The notes under the pieces are model-generated. The model was given only the letters and a program-made list of their open reading frames with translations, was not told the origin of the DNA and made no database searches. A stretch of 64,000 nt of DNA from B73-G16 sp964611295 (GTDB lineage: Bacteria; Desulfobacterota; B13-G15): positions 62,001 to 126,000 of the forward strand of contig CAZSWV010000004.1 in the NCBI GenBank assembly GCA_964611295.1, given 5' to 3'. Below are positions 32,467 through 41,658 of the stretch, piece after piece. The stretch's first letter is position 1, and each line of letters begins with the position of its first letter. The position numbers and the translations under genes were made by a program.

Positions 32467-35400
32467 CCCTCTACCTCCACAAAACAGGCCGTAGGCCCTA
32501 AGATGGAATGTAGACCGTTGATCAAAGCTTCAGAGGGCATAAGCCTCAGGTCATCGGGCAACTTTATGACCACTTCCTTGCTTCCTGTGAAGACGTGTAA
32601 ATAGGCCTCACAAGGGCCTCGGTTCTCTAGCATAAGCGCCTTCATGGCCTCAAGTTCCTTCCTCGACAGGCCTTTCACCTTTACCTTTATCCTAATCCTT
32701 TTGGGCCCTTCCTTTTCTTCCCTTCCTTCCAAAAGGGGCCTTATGGAATTGACCCTGAGTTTTGGCCTTCCCTCCTCGTCCTTTTCCAAGATGCCTTCTA
32801 TTAAAAGAGGGACCTCGCTCAAAAGTAGCGTATGGACCTCTTTAAACAGATCAGGGAAGACAACGCCTTCAACCCTTCCCGTGAGGTCCTCGAGCTCGAC
32901 TACAGCCATACGTTCCCCTTTTCGCGTCCTTATCTCCCGTAAACCCGTAACGATTCCGCTTAGCTTTACCTCGGTGCCTGGATCCAACCCCTCAAGCGTC
33001 CTTATCTCATACTGGGCCTTCCTTTTGATCAAGTCCTCATAGCCCTTCAAGGGATGGCCACTTAGGTAAAAGCCAAGGACCTCTTTTTCCGCCTTGAGCA
33101 ACTCAAGTTCGTTGGGCAAGCTAACAGCGGCTTTTGCATCCCCTTCGGTTTCAAGGCAAGAGAAAAGCGTCGGTTGTTTACTGTTTCCCGAGGAACGTTC
33201 GAGCACCTTGGGAAGGCTTAGGAGGAGTTTGGCCCGTTCGCCCAGGGAATCAAAGGCCCCTGCTTTTACAAGGCTCTCCAAGGCCCTGCGGTTTACCTTC
33301 CTACTATCCACCCTGATACAGAAATTGGCAAGACTTCGGAAAGGACCAGCCTTACGGACCTCAAGTATGGTACGGACCGCTGCTTCTCCTACGTTCTTAA
33401 CTGCTCCAAGGCCAAATCGTATTTTCGGAGGGTCGCCTTCTTCTACGGTGAACTCCCATTGGCTCTTGTTAACATCTGGTGGCAGGACCTCGATCCCTTT
33501 TTCCTTACATTCCATCACATAACGCATGACCTTATCTGAATCGTTCATTTCAGAAGTGAGCAAGGCTGCCATGAACTCATGAGGGAAATGGGCCTTAAGG
33601 TAGGCAGTTTGATAAGCTATGAGGGCATATGCCGCACTATGGGACTTGTTGAAACCATACTCGGCGAACTTGGCCATTAGTTCGAAGATCTCGGAGGCCT
33701 TTTCCTCCGGAATACCCTTTTTGAGGGCACCCCCTATGAAGCGATCCCTCAGTCGGGCCATTTCCTCTGGGTCCTTTTTACTCATGGCCTTTCGTAATAT
33801 GTCGGCCTCGCCTAAGGTAAAATCGGCCAGGATAGAGGCTGCCATCATCACCTGTTCCTGATAAACCAACACCCCATACGTTTCCGCGAGGATGTCTTCC
33901 AAGGCGGGGTGGAGGTATTTAACGGCTTCCTTTTGATGCCGCCTCTTCACGTATTCGTCTACCATACCGCTTCCAAGGGGCCCAGGTCTATAAAGGGCTA
34001 AAAGGGCAATGAGGTCAGAGAACCTTGAGGGCTTTATCTTCCTCAAGAGTTCCCTCATCCCTTGGCTTTCAAGCTGGAAGACCCCGGTGGTATCACCTTC
34101 CGACAGCAACTTATAGGTCTCTGGGTCATTGAGGGGTAATGCCTTAAGGTCTAGTTTTATCCGGTGTCTTTCCTCTACAAGCCTTACGACCTCCTCCATC
34201 ATGGTCAAGGTCTTCAAACCGAGGAGGTCAAACTTCACCAGGCCTATCCTTTCCACGTCCTTCATTGCGTACTGGGTGGTTATCACTTCCTCTTTACCCT
34301 TGTACAAAGGCAGGTAGTCCATAAGGGGCCTGTTGGCGATCACGATCCCAGCAGCGTGGGTTGAGGCGTGCCGTACCATCCCTTCGAGGCGCAAGGCGAT
34401 CCCCAGGAGCTTCCTCAAGGTCTCGTCCTTATTGGCCAGCTCCTTAAGCCTGGGTTCCAAGGCAAGGGCCTCTTCTAAGGTGGTATTGGGGCCTCCAGGG
34501 ATGAGCTTGGCTATGAGGTCCACTTCCTTATAAGGGAGACCCAAGACCCTCCCCACATCCCTTACCACAGCCCTTGCTTGCATCTTTCCAAAGGTGATGA
34601 TATGGGCCACCTTGTCGTGCCCATACTTGGCCTTTACGTACTCTATCACTTCATCGCGCCTCTCATAACAAAAGTCCACGTCTATATCAGGCAGACTGAT
34701 CCTTTCTGGGTTCAAAAAGCGTTCAAAAAGGAGGCCGTGCTCCAGGGGGTCTATATCCGTTATGCCTAGGGCATAGGCTACCAGGCTTCCAGCTGCAGAC
34801 CCCCTGCCTGGACCTACTGGTATTCCCTTCTGTTTGGCGTAATTCACAAAGTCCTGTACTATCAGGAAATAACCGGAAAAACCCATGGAGGTGATGACTT
34901 CTAATTCTTTCCTTAGCCTATCCCAGTAAGCCCCTTCGTTTTGTACCTTTGCCTTCTTAAGCCTTCGCCTTAACCCCTCTTCTGCCAACTCCTTTAGGTA
35001 GTCTTCCAATCCTTTACCCTCAGGAGCTTCAAAGGAAGGCATTTGATATCTTCCGAGCTCGAGCTCAAGGTCTACCCTTTCGGCTAAATCAAGGGTATTG
35101 GAGAGCGCCTCCGGAACTTCCTTGAATATGGCCTCCATTTCTTCGGTAGACCTTAGGTAGAATTGGTCGGTGGGGAAACGGAGCCTCCTCGGATCGCTCA
35201 GGACCTTACCGGTTTGTATGCACAAGAGGACATCGTGTAAAAAGGCGTCCTCCCTGTTTAAGTAGTGGCAATCGTTTGTCGCTACCACCTTTACGTTTAA
35301 TTCCTTGGAGAGCTTGAGGAGCCCCTCGTTTACCTTCTTCTGTTCATCGAGGCCGTTGTATTGTAGCTCCAGGTAAAACCTATCTCCGAAGACTTCCTTA

Positions 35401-35876
35401 AAATAGGTGGCCTTCTGTTTAGCCCTTTCGTAATCCCCTTTGAGGAGTAACTGTGGGATCTCACCTTGTAGACAACTGGTGAGGACTACCAGACCCTCTT
35501 GGTAGGTTTCAAGGAGTTCGTGGTCGATACGTGGTTTTTGATAAAAGCCCTCGAGATAAGCCAAGCTTACCAGATGGCAAAGGTTCCTATAGCCCTGGTT
35601 ATTCAAGGCCAAAAGGACCAGGTGGTAAGGTTCCCCTCCCTTTTCGAACCTGCTTTTTGGCGCTACGTAAACCTCACATCCGATGATGGGCTTTATGCCA
35701 TGCTCCTTTGCGGATACATAGAATTCAATGGCTCCAAACATATTGCCGTGATCCGTCAGGGCCACGGCCTTCATCCCCATACGTTCAAGGGCGGGGAAGA
35801 GCTCTTCAAACCTTATGGCACCGTCCAAGATGCTGTACTGGCTATGGAGGTGCAGGTGGACAAACCCCCGAGGCAT
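32460..35876 (-). CDS. dnaE: DNA polymerase III alpha subunit
   Basis: 1138 residues. PHP domain at the N-terminus (HLHLHSQYSILDG), then the C-family polymerase core with GPGRGSAAGSLVAYALGITDIDP and the catalytic PDIDVDF, tandem helix-hairpin-helix and an OB-fold (KLSGIVTGLREIRTRKGERMAV) near 1000. It is the replicative polymerase of the DnaE1 type. Starts 3 bases after guaA ends. holA, another replisome subunit, lies 2 kb away. Confidence 0.97.
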   Translation of the reverse strand: MPRGFVHLHLHSQYSILDGAIRFEELFPALERMGMKAVALTDHGNMFGAIEFYVSAKEHGIKPIIGCEVYVAPKSRFEKGGEPYHLVLLALNNQGYRNLCHLVSLAYLEGFYQKPRIDHELLETYQEGLVVLTSCLQGEIPQLLLKGDYERAKQKATYFKEVFGDRFYLELQYNGLDEQKKVNEGLLKLSKELNVKVVATNDCHYLNREDAFLHDVLLCIQTGKVLSDPRRLRFPTDQFYLRSTEEMEAIFKEVPEALSNTLDLAERVDLELELGRYQMPSFEAPEGKGLEDYLKELAEEGLRRRLKKAKVQNEGAYWDRLRKELEVITSMGFSGYFLIVQDFVNYAKQKGIPVGPGRGSAAGSLVAYALGITDIDPLEHGLLFERFLNPERISLPDIDVDFCYERRDEVIEYVKAKYGHDKVAHIITFGKMQARAVVRDVGRVLGLPYKEVDLIAKLIPGGPNTTLEEALALEPRLKELANKDETLRKLLGIALRLEGMVRHASTHAAGIVIANRPLMDYLPLYKGKEEVITTQYAMKDVERIGLVKFDLLGLKTLTMMEEVVRLVEERHRIKLDLKALPLNDPETYKLLSEGDTTGVFQLESQGMRELLRKIKPSRFSDLIALLALYRPGPLGSGMVDEYVKRRHQKEAVKYLHPALEDILAETYGVLVYQEQVMMAASILADFTLGEADILRKAMSKKDPEEMARLRDRFIGGALKKGIPEEKASEIFELMAKFAEYGFNKSHSAAYALIAYQTAYLKAHFPHEFMAALLTSEMNDSDKVMRYVMECKEKGIEVLPPDVNKSQWEFTVEEGDPPKIRFGLGAVKNVGEAAVRTILEVRKAGPFRSLANFCIRVDSRKVNRRALESLVKAGAFDSLGERAKLLLSLPKVLERSSGNSKQPTLFSCLETEGDAKAAVSLPNELELLKAEKEVLGFYLSGHPLKGYEDLIKRKAQYEIRTLEGLDPGTEVKLSGIVTGLREIRTRKGERMAVVELEDLTGRVEGVVFPDLFKEVHTLLLSEVPLLIEGILEKDEEGRPKLRVNSIRPLLEGREEKEGPKRIRIKVKVKGLSRKELEAMKALMLENRGPCEAYLHVFTGSKEVVIKLPDDLRLMPSEALINGLHSILGPTACFVEVEGC

Positions 35877-35879
35877 CGA

Positions 35880-37418
35880 TCACTCCCACTCTATGGTGCT
35901 TGGGGGTTTTGAGCTTATATCGTAGACTACACGGTTTATCCCCTGCACTTCGTTTATGATCCGTTTGGCTATTCGATCCAAAAGCCCGTAAGGAAGCCTC
36001 ACCCAATCAGCGGTCATAGCATCCTGGCTTTCCACCACCCTTAGGGCGACTACGTGTTCGTACGTTCGACGGTCCCCCATCACGCCTACGGTCTTCACCG
36101 GCAAAAGGACACAAAAGGCCTGCCATACCTTTTCATACCAACCGCTTTTACGCATCTCCTCCTCGAGGATACTGTCAGCTTCCCTTAAAAGGTCCAATTT
36201 CTCCTTGGTGACCTCCCCGATGACACGGACTGCAAGTCCTGGCCCCGGGAAGGGATGTCTCTGGATTATCTCTTCTGGAAGTCCCAGTTCACGGCCGAGG
36301 GCCCTTACCTCGTCCTTAAACAGTTCCCTTAAAGGTTCCACAAGCTCCAGGTCCATCCTCTCGGGTAACCCTCCCACGTTGTGATGGGTCTTGATAGTAG
36401 CAGAAGGCCCTCGATGGGAGGTGCTTTCAATCACGTCAGGATATAAGGTACCTTGAGCCAGATAACGGACACCGCCGATTTTCCTGGCCTCTTCTTCAAA
36501 GACCCTGATGAAGGTCTCCCCTATTACCTTGCGTTTGGCTTCAGGGTCTGTTACCCCTTTTAACCTCTCGAGGAAAAACTCGGCCTTGTCCAAGACCCTC
36601 AGGTCTCCTCCTAGCTTATCCCTGAAGGTCCTTTCCACCTGTTCGCGTTCTCCTTTCCTTAGGAGGCCGTTGTCCACAAAGATGAAGACGGTCTTTTCTG
36701 GTACCGCTTTCAGCAACAGGGCACCTGTTACCGAAGAATCCACACCCCCCGAAAGGGCACAGATGACCTTGCCGTCCTTTACCCTTTCGCGGATCAGGTG
36801 CACGGTTTCTTCCATAAAGGACCTCATGTTCCAGTCCCCTCGGGCCCCACAGATCCTAAAGAGGAAGTTCTTCAATACCTCTTTGCCTATCTCCGTGTGG
36901 GCCACCTCAGGGTGGAACTGTAAGGCGAAGAGTTTCCTCTTAGGATCAGCAACGGCGGCCATAGGTGAATTGGCCGTACTTGCGAGAACTATGAAGCCTT
37001 GGGGAAGCTGTTCCACCCTATCTCTATGGCTCATCCATACACGATAGGGCCTTTTGGGATCCAACCCCCAGAAAAGGTCATCGGGTTCCTTAACCCATAA
37101 ACGAGCCCCTCCGTATTCGCCTTTTGGGGCATGGGTTACCTTCCCCCCTAGTAGGTGCGCCATTACCTGCATCCCATAACATATGCCAAGTACAGGTACG
37201 CCGAGTTCGAATACCCCTGGGTCAGGCAATGGGGCTCCTTCTTGGTAGACGGAACTCGGACCTCCCGAAAGGATGATTCCCTTTGGCGAGGCCCTTTTTA
37301 AGACCTCACAAGGGGTATCCGGTGGGTATATCTCACTGAAAACGCCAAGTTCCCTTACCTTCCTCGCTATGAGCTGAGTATATTGGGAACCGAAATCTAA
37401 GATGATGACCCTTTCCAT
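35880..37418 (-). CDS. guaA: GMP synthase (glutamine-hydrolysing)
   Basis: 512 residues. Class I glutamine amidotransferase domain first (nucleophile Cys in GICYGMQVMAH, with FHPEVAHTE), then the ATP pyrophosphatase domain (SGGVDSSVTGALL) and a C-terminal dimerisation domain ending in KPPSTIEWE. Converts XMP to GMP. The ATG at 37418 lacks a ribosome site; promoter boxes listed separately give a leader of only about ten bases. Confidence 0.97.
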   Translation of the reverse strand: MERVIILDFGSQYTQLIARKVRELGVFSEIYPPDTPCEVLKRASPKGIILSGGPSSVYQEGAPLPDPGVFELGVPVLGICYGMQVMAHLLGGKVTHAPKGEYGGARLWVKEPDDLFWGLDPKRPYRVWMSHRDRVEQLPQGFIVLASTANSPMAAVADPKRKLFALQFHPEVAHTEIGKEVLKNFLFRICGARGDWNMRSFMEETVHLIRERVKDGKVICALSGGVDSSVTGALLLKAVPEKTVFIFVDNGLLRKGEREQVERTFRDKLGGDLRVLDKAEFFLERLKGVTDPEAKRKVIGETFIRVFEEEARKIGGVRYLAQGTLYPDVIESTSHRGPSATIKTHHNVGGLPERMDLELVEPLRELFKDEVRALGRELGLPEEIIQRHPFPGPGLAVRVIGEVTKEKLDLLREADSILEEEMRKSGWYEKVWQAFCVLLPVKTVGVMGDRRTYEHVVALRVVESQDAMTADWVRLPYGLLDRIAKRIINEVQGINRVVYDISSKPPSTIEWE

Positions 37419-37435
37419 TTTGGTCGCTTGAAGGA

Positions 37436-37465
37436 AACATACACAGTAGGAATGGGCAAGGTCAA
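37436..37465 (-). promoter_or_regulatory. Promoter for guaA
   Basis: Minus strand TTGACC (37465-37460), 18 bases, TATGTT (37441-37436). Its -35 is only 4 bases from that of the divergent rpsT promoter. Confidence 0.55.
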
Positions 37466-37469
37466 CTCC

Positions 37470-37499
37470 TTGACAGGGAGGGGAGGGAAGAGGTAAAAA
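37470..37499 (+). promoter_or_regulatory. Promoter for rpsT
   Basis: TTGACA (37470-37475), 18 bases of purine-rich spacer, TAAAAA (37494-37499), followed by AAGGAGGA before the rpsT ATG. Confidence 0.55.
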
Positions 37500-37520
37500 A
37501 TGGGGCCTAAGGAGGAAAAG

Positions 37521-37808
37521 ATGGCCAAGAAGAACAAGTCAGCGTTAAAGAAGGCCCGGCAAGATGAAAAGCGCCGTTTGAGGAACAAGCATTATAAGAC
37601 CATGGTTAAAAATGCCATAAAAGAAGTTAGGCTTGCTGTGGAGGCAAGGGACCTGAAGCTAGCCCAGGAACTTCTGCCCAAGGCTGTTTCCATGTTACAC
37701 AAGGCCGTTTCAAAGGGTGTCCTCCACTGGAGGACCGCTGCAAGAAAGGCCTCGAGGTTAAGCCGACTCGTCTATAGCCTCCAAAGGTCTTTAGAGCAAA
37801 CTGCTTAA
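37521..37808 (+). CDS. rpsT: 30S ribosomal protein S20
   Basis: 95 residues. Lys/Arg-rich three-helix protein that binds 16S rRNA; family stretches KKNKSALKKARQDEKRRLRNKHYKTMVKNAIK (in part) and HKAVSKGVLHWRTAARKASRL. The ATG at 37521 follows AAGGAGGA; an ATG at 37500 upstream lacks a site and sits at the promoter. Its final 18 bases overlap holA on the opposite strand, a pairing also common in other bacteria. Confidence 0.95.
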   Translation: MAKKNKSALKKARQDEKRRLRNKHYKTMVKNAIKEVRLAVEARDLKLAQELLPKAVSMLHKAVSKGVLHWRTAARKASRLSRLVYSLQRSLEQTA

Positions 37809-38696
37809 ACCCTCAAGGAAAAAGGCTTCAAGGTAAAGGCGACCATAGGAGGATCTCTTGGAGGCAAGGTCGACTTTGTAAAGTCCCTTTAAGACTTCGC
37901 GTAGGCCTTGTTCCCCTTTTTTGATCCTTTCCCTTATCTTCCAAGCAATCGCCCCTAAGACCTTGGGGGGTGGTTCCCCTTGTGAGAGGAGCTTTTCTAA
38001 GACTAAAAAGGCCTTGGCGAGGTCCCCTTTTTCCAAAGCATCCACGGCCTCAAAGGCAGAACGTAACCTGAAATCGCTCACCACGGCCTCGACTTCCTCA
38101 AGCCCTACAATGCCATGGCCTTTGAAAAGGTAGAGCTTCTCCACCTCAGAAGAAAGCACCTGGAGGTCTGGCCCCACTAGTTCTTTCAAAAGCTCTATAG
38201 CTTGCTGTGAAATGACCATTCCCCTCTCCCTGGCCATGTACTTTATCCAGTAGTTCAACTCATAGGGGGTCGTCTCAAGGCAATAGACGTTGCCCTCTTC
38301 CAAACCCTTGGTTTCCAACTCTTCAGCCTCCACCACCACTATCGTTGGAGGCCTATGTGAGGCCAAAAGATCTAAAAGGGCATGGAGGTCCTTGGGTTCT
38401 AAAGGCGTTTTGAGCCTCAAGACTACCACCTTGCGGGAGGAAAAAAAGGGTAGGGCACATACCTCTCCCAAGGCCTCTTTCAAGGAGGCATCCTCCCCTA
38501 CGACGAAGACCTTACATTCCAAGGCACCTTCGGCCTTTAAGTAGGCATCCCTTATAAGCCTTTCGGCCTCCTTTTTGAGGAAGACCTCACGGCCGAGCAG
38601 GACATAATAGGGTTTGAAATGCCCTTTTGCGAGCTCTCCCTTAAGCCTTAGGAAATCCTTTAAAGCACCTGGCCTGTGTCTCAACTGCAACCCCAA
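37791..38696 (-). CDS. holA: DNA polymerase III delta subunit
   Basis: 301 residues. Clamp-loader subunit that opens the sliding clamp. AAA+-like fold without Walker motifs: PYYVLLGREVFLKKEAERLI, a PPTIVVVEAEELETKG stretch, ELVGPDLQVLSSEVEKL and a C-terminal helical lid. TTG start at 38696 behind GAAGGGAAGG. Convergent with rpsT. Confidence 0.92.
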   Translation of the reverse strand: MGLQLRHRPGALKDFLRLKGELAKGHFKPYYVLLGREVFLKKEAERLIRDAYLKAEGALECKVFVVGEDASLKEALGEVCALPFFSSRKVVVLRLKTPLEPKDLHALLDLLASHRPPTIVVVEAEELETKGLEEGNVYCLETTPYELNYWIKYMARERGMVISQQAIELLKELVGPDLQVLSSEVEKLYLFKGHGIVGLEEVEAVVSDFRLRSAFEAVDALEKGDLAKAFLVLEKLLSQGEPPPKVLGAIAWKIRERIKKGEQGLREVLKGLYKVDLASKRSSYGRLYLEAFFLEGLSSLL

Positions 38697-38743
38697 CCCT
38701 TCCCTTCGTTTTTAACACATAACCCATTCCTTATCAAAGTCCC

Positions 38744-38773
38744 TTGAAAGGAAACAAAGGGATATGGTATAAA
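38744..38773 (+). promoter_or_regulatory. Promoter for the dehydrogenase/CoA-ligase pair
   Basis: TTGAAA (38744-38749), 18 bases, TATAAA (38768-38773). It predicts a leader of about 130 bases, unusually long for this window. Confidence 0.55.
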
Positions 38774-38811
38774 GATTTACGAAATTTACAATTGCGTTTA
38801 TCGGAGGCAGT

Positions 38812-38836
38812 TGCCTTCTATAAGGGCCAGAAGGCA
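38812..38836 (+). other. Hairpin in the long leader upstream of 38908
   Basis: TGCCTTCT (38812-38819), 9-base loop, AGAAGGCA (38829-38836): an exact 8-bp stem. Downstream the leader is pyrimidine-rich then A-rich (38882-38898). I recognise no riboswitch class. Confidence 0.4.
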
Positions 38837-38907
38837 GAAAGGATTTTTCTCCTTCCTTTTAAGAGGCCTTTCCTTAAAAAAAACGTTAAAAAAACAAGGA
38901 GGCGTCC

Positions 38908-39966
38908 ATGGGATGTGGGGATGATGGTTTTAAGTGGGAGGTAGTGTGTACTGTGCCTACCAGGAACCTTCCGCTTGATCGGGAGGCTTTTTCGAGGGTG
39001 GGTGCCAGGCTTGTGACGGATGTCTTGCTTGAACCCTGTAAAGAGGACGAGCTTCTGGAGTTTGCCAAGGAGGCAGATGTCGTTATCTCACAGACAGCCC
39101 CTTTTACCCGGAAGGTGATAGAAGGGCTTAAGAAGTGTCGTTTTATAATGATAGCTAGGTTAGGCACGGAGAACGTGGACTTTGGAGCCGCTACGGAACG
39201 AGGTATATGCGTGGCTAACCTCGGTCCTTATTGCAAGGAAGAGGTATCAGATCATGCCATGGCCTTACTTTTGGCCTTAGCGCGGAGGGTGGTGGAAACG
39301 CATCAAAAGGTCTTGGAGGGCTATTGGGGTGCGCCTTTTATGGATGAAGAAATGAAGAAGGTGTGGAGGAGGATCGTAAGGGTTAGGGGCAAGACCTTGG
39401 GCCTTGTAGGGCTTGGAGCCATAGGGAGGATGGTAGCTCAAAAGGCCAAGGGTTTTGGGATGAGGCTTATAGCCTATGACCCCTATGTGCCCCGTGAGGT
39501 AGCGGACGCATTGGGGGTGGAGTTGGTGGACTTTGACGCACTTTTAAGGGATTCGGACTTTGTGTCCATCCACTGTGCCTTGACTCCTGAGACAAGGGGA
39601 ATGTTTGGTCGCGAGGTCTTCAAGAAGATGAAGCCCACTGCCTGTATCATAAACGTGGCAAGGGGAGAAATAGTGGACACTGAGGCCCTCTATGAGGCCT
39701 TGAAAGAGGGGTTAATTGCTGGTGCGGGGTTGGACCTCGTGGGTGAGGAATCAAGACCCACCCCTTTGGACCATCCTATTTACAAGTTGCCAAACGTGAT
39801 CGTGACTGGGCACTCCGCTTTCTTCAGCCCAGAGGCCATGGCCTCGATGCCTGTTATAGCTACCGAAGAGACGCTTAGGGTTTTACAGGGCAAATGGCCA
39901 AAAAACCTCATAAACAAGGAGGTAAAGGAAAGGTTTGAAGCGAGGTTTGGATCTATGGAAGAATAG
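38908..39966 (+). CDS. D-isomer-specific 2-hydroxyacid dehydrogenase family protein
   Basis: 352 residues. NAD-binding Rossmann core with GLVGLGAIGRMVAQK near 167-181, the substrate-binding Arg in NVARGEIVD, and a catalytic-type His in VTGHSAFFSPEAM. The N-terminal catalytic lobe has ISQTAPFTRKVIEG. Resembles the phosphoglycerate dehydrogenase/CtBP-like group; substrate unknown. AAGGAGG precedes the ATG. It is followed 18 bases later by an acyl-CoA ligase, so the pair may oxidise or reduce and then activate a carboxylic acid; this is inference. Confidence 0.9.
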   Translation: MGCGDDGFKWEVVCTVPTRNLPLDREAFSRVGARLVTDVLLEPCKEDELLEFAKEADVVISQTAPFTRKVIEGLKKCRFIMIARLGTENVDFGAATERGICVANLGPYCKEEVSDHAMALLLALARRVVETHQKVLEGYWGAPFMDEEMKKVWRRIVRVRGKTLGLVGLGAIGRMVAQKAKGFGMRLIAYDPYVPREVADALGVELVDFDALLRDSDFVSIHCALTPETRGMFGREVFKKMKPTACIINVARGEIVDTEALYEALKEGLIAGAGLDLVGEESRPTPLDHPIYKLPNVIVTGHSAFFSPEAMASMPVIATEETLRVLQGKWPKNLINKEVKERFEARFGSMEE

Positions 39967-39984
39967 CAAAGGGGAGGTGAGACC

Positions 39985-41562
39985 ATGTTCAAGAGCAAAT
40001 GGCCCAATATGGGTGATGTGTTGAAGCTACATGCTAGGAATTATCCAGATAAGATAGGTTGCCAGGATAAGTACAAGACTTGGACCTTTAAGCAATGGAA
40101 CGAGCGCTCTTGTAGGCTTTCAAACGCCCTTATGGCAATGGGAGTGGGGTATGGTGAAAGGGTGGCGATGATCGCTTATAATCGCGTAGAGTGGATGGAG
40201 TTTTACGCAGCTTGTGCAAAGGGTGGTCAGATCGCTGTCCCCATCCTTTTCCGTTTGGCCCCTCCTGAGATCGAGTACGTTATAAACCATTCCGAGAGCA
40301 AGGCCTTCATAGTAGAGGCCCCTTTTGTGGATACCATCAACTCCATAAGGGATAAGCTTACGGTTCCAAAGGAGAACTTCATATACCTTGGGGAGGGGAA
40401 GGCACCTGATGGGTATGTGCATTATGAGGAGGTAATAGGTAGGGGAAGCCCTAATGAGCCTGACGTCAAGGTGGATTCTGCCGATCCGTGGATGATCGTC
40501 TATACCTCAGGGACCACCGGCAGGCCAAAGGGAGTCGTAAGGACCCATGAGGCGAATATGGCCCATTATTACGTCACTATAGCGAACCACGGTTGGCTTC
40601 CTACTGATAAGGTGATGCTTGTCATGCCTATGTGTCATATAAACTCTGTGTACTACTCCTTCCCCTTCACCCTCTTGAGTGCCCCCGTGATGGTCTATAA
40701 CATGGTCAGTTTTGATCCAGAGGATTTCTTGAAGACGGCAGCTGAATTCAGACCCACCTTCACTTCCCTGGTCCCTACCCATTACGTCATAATCCTTTCA
40801 CTTCCTGATGCGGTGAAGGGGAGATACGATGTAAGTTGCTTCAAACAGCTCCTCATCTCTTCAGCCCCTGCCAGGAAGGAGTTGAAACTTCAGATAATGG
40901 ACTATTTCAAAAACGCCCAGTTGTGGGAGGCATATGGTTCCACGGAGACTGGCCTTGTTACCTTGTTGAGGCCCGAAGAACAGTTGGAGAAGTTGGGTTC
41001 AATAGGTAGGGAGGTGTTTGGGGTTGACGAGGTTAAGCTTCTGGACGAAGAGGGGAACGAAGTACCCGTAGGGGAAGTAGGGGAGCTTTACGCAAGGACT
41101 CCCCATATGTTCAAGGAATATTGGAAAGACCCTGAGAAGACCCAGGCGGCTTTCAGGGGTGAATGGGCTACCGTAGGGGATATGGCCAAGAAGGACGAAG
41201 ACGGTTACTACTACCTTGTGGATAGAAAGGCCAATATGATCATCACTGGGGGTGAGAACGTTTATCCCTCTGAAGTGGAAGCCGTTGTAGCCACCCATCC
41301 GGCGGTAAAGGATGTAGCCGTCATAGGGGTACCTGACCTCAAATGGGGGGAGGCAGTAAAGGCTGTGGTGGTCTTGAAGGAAGGCTATCAACCTAGTGAA
41401 CAGTTAGCGCAGGAGATCATTCAACACTGTAGGGGTAAGATAGCCAATTATAAGATCCCCAAGTCCGTGGACTTTATCCCCGATGAGGAGATGCCGAGGA
41501 CAGCCACGGGCAAGATCCTCCATAGGAAGTTAAAGGAAAGGTACTGGAAGGACCAAAGCTAA
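39985..41562 (+). CDS. AMP-forming acyl-CoA ligase
   Basis: 525 residues of the ANL superfamily. The P-loop-like motif YTSGTTGRPKGV lies near 172-183, YGSTETGLVTLL near 318, the GDMAKKDEDGYYYLVDRKANMI hinge near 397-418, and the adenylation lysine in PRTATGKILHRKL at the C-terminus. Activates a carboxylate to its CoA thioester in the cytosol. Chain length cannot be read; similarity is to medium/long-chain and crotonobetaine-type ligases. Strong GGAGGTGA before the ATG. Confidence 0.9.
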   Translation: MFKSKWPNMGDVLKLHARNYPDKIGCQDKYKTWTFKQWNERSCRLSNALMAMGVGYGERVAMIAYNRVEWMEFYAACAKGGQIAVPILFRLAPPEIEYVINHSESKAFIVEAPFVDTINSIRDKLTVPKENFIYLGEGKAPDGYVHYEEVIGRGSPNEPDVKVDSADPWMIVYTSGTTGRPKGVVRTHEANMAHYYVTIANHGWLPTDKVMLVMPMCHINSVYYSFPFTLLSAPVMVYNMVSFDPEDFLKTAAEFRPTFTSLVPTHYVIILSLPDAVKGRYDVSCFKQLLISSAPARKELKLQIMDYFKNAQLWEAYGSTETGLVTLLRPEEQLEKLGSIGREVFGVDEVKLLDEEGNEVPVGEVGELYARTPHMFKEYWKDPEKTQAAFRGEWATVGDMAKKDEDGYYYLVDRKANMIITGGENVYPSEVEAVVATHPAVKDVAVIGVPDLKWGEAVKAVVVLKEGYQPSEQLAQEIIQHCRGKIANYKIPKSVDFIPDEEMPRTATGKILHRKLKERYWKDQS

Positions 41563-41606
41563 AGGGAGACGACTTCCCGAAGGCCTTTCCCCTTTTTCGA
41601 GTTCGG

Positions 41607-41635
41607 TTGATAGAAAAGGGAAGGGGTGTTATCCT
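41607..41635 (+). promoter_or_regulatory. Promoter for ftsH
   Basis: TTGATA (41607-41612), 17 bases, TATCCT (41630-41635), 23 bases before the ftsH ATG. Possibly drives the whole ftsH to pdxJ run. Confidence 0.5.
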
Positions 41636-41658
41636 AAGGGAAACGGTGGATCCTCGCG

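Noticed and set aside
38774..38907. A known riboswitch class in the leader
   Set aside because: Only one simple hairpin is clear and no recognised aptamer core sequence was found by eye.
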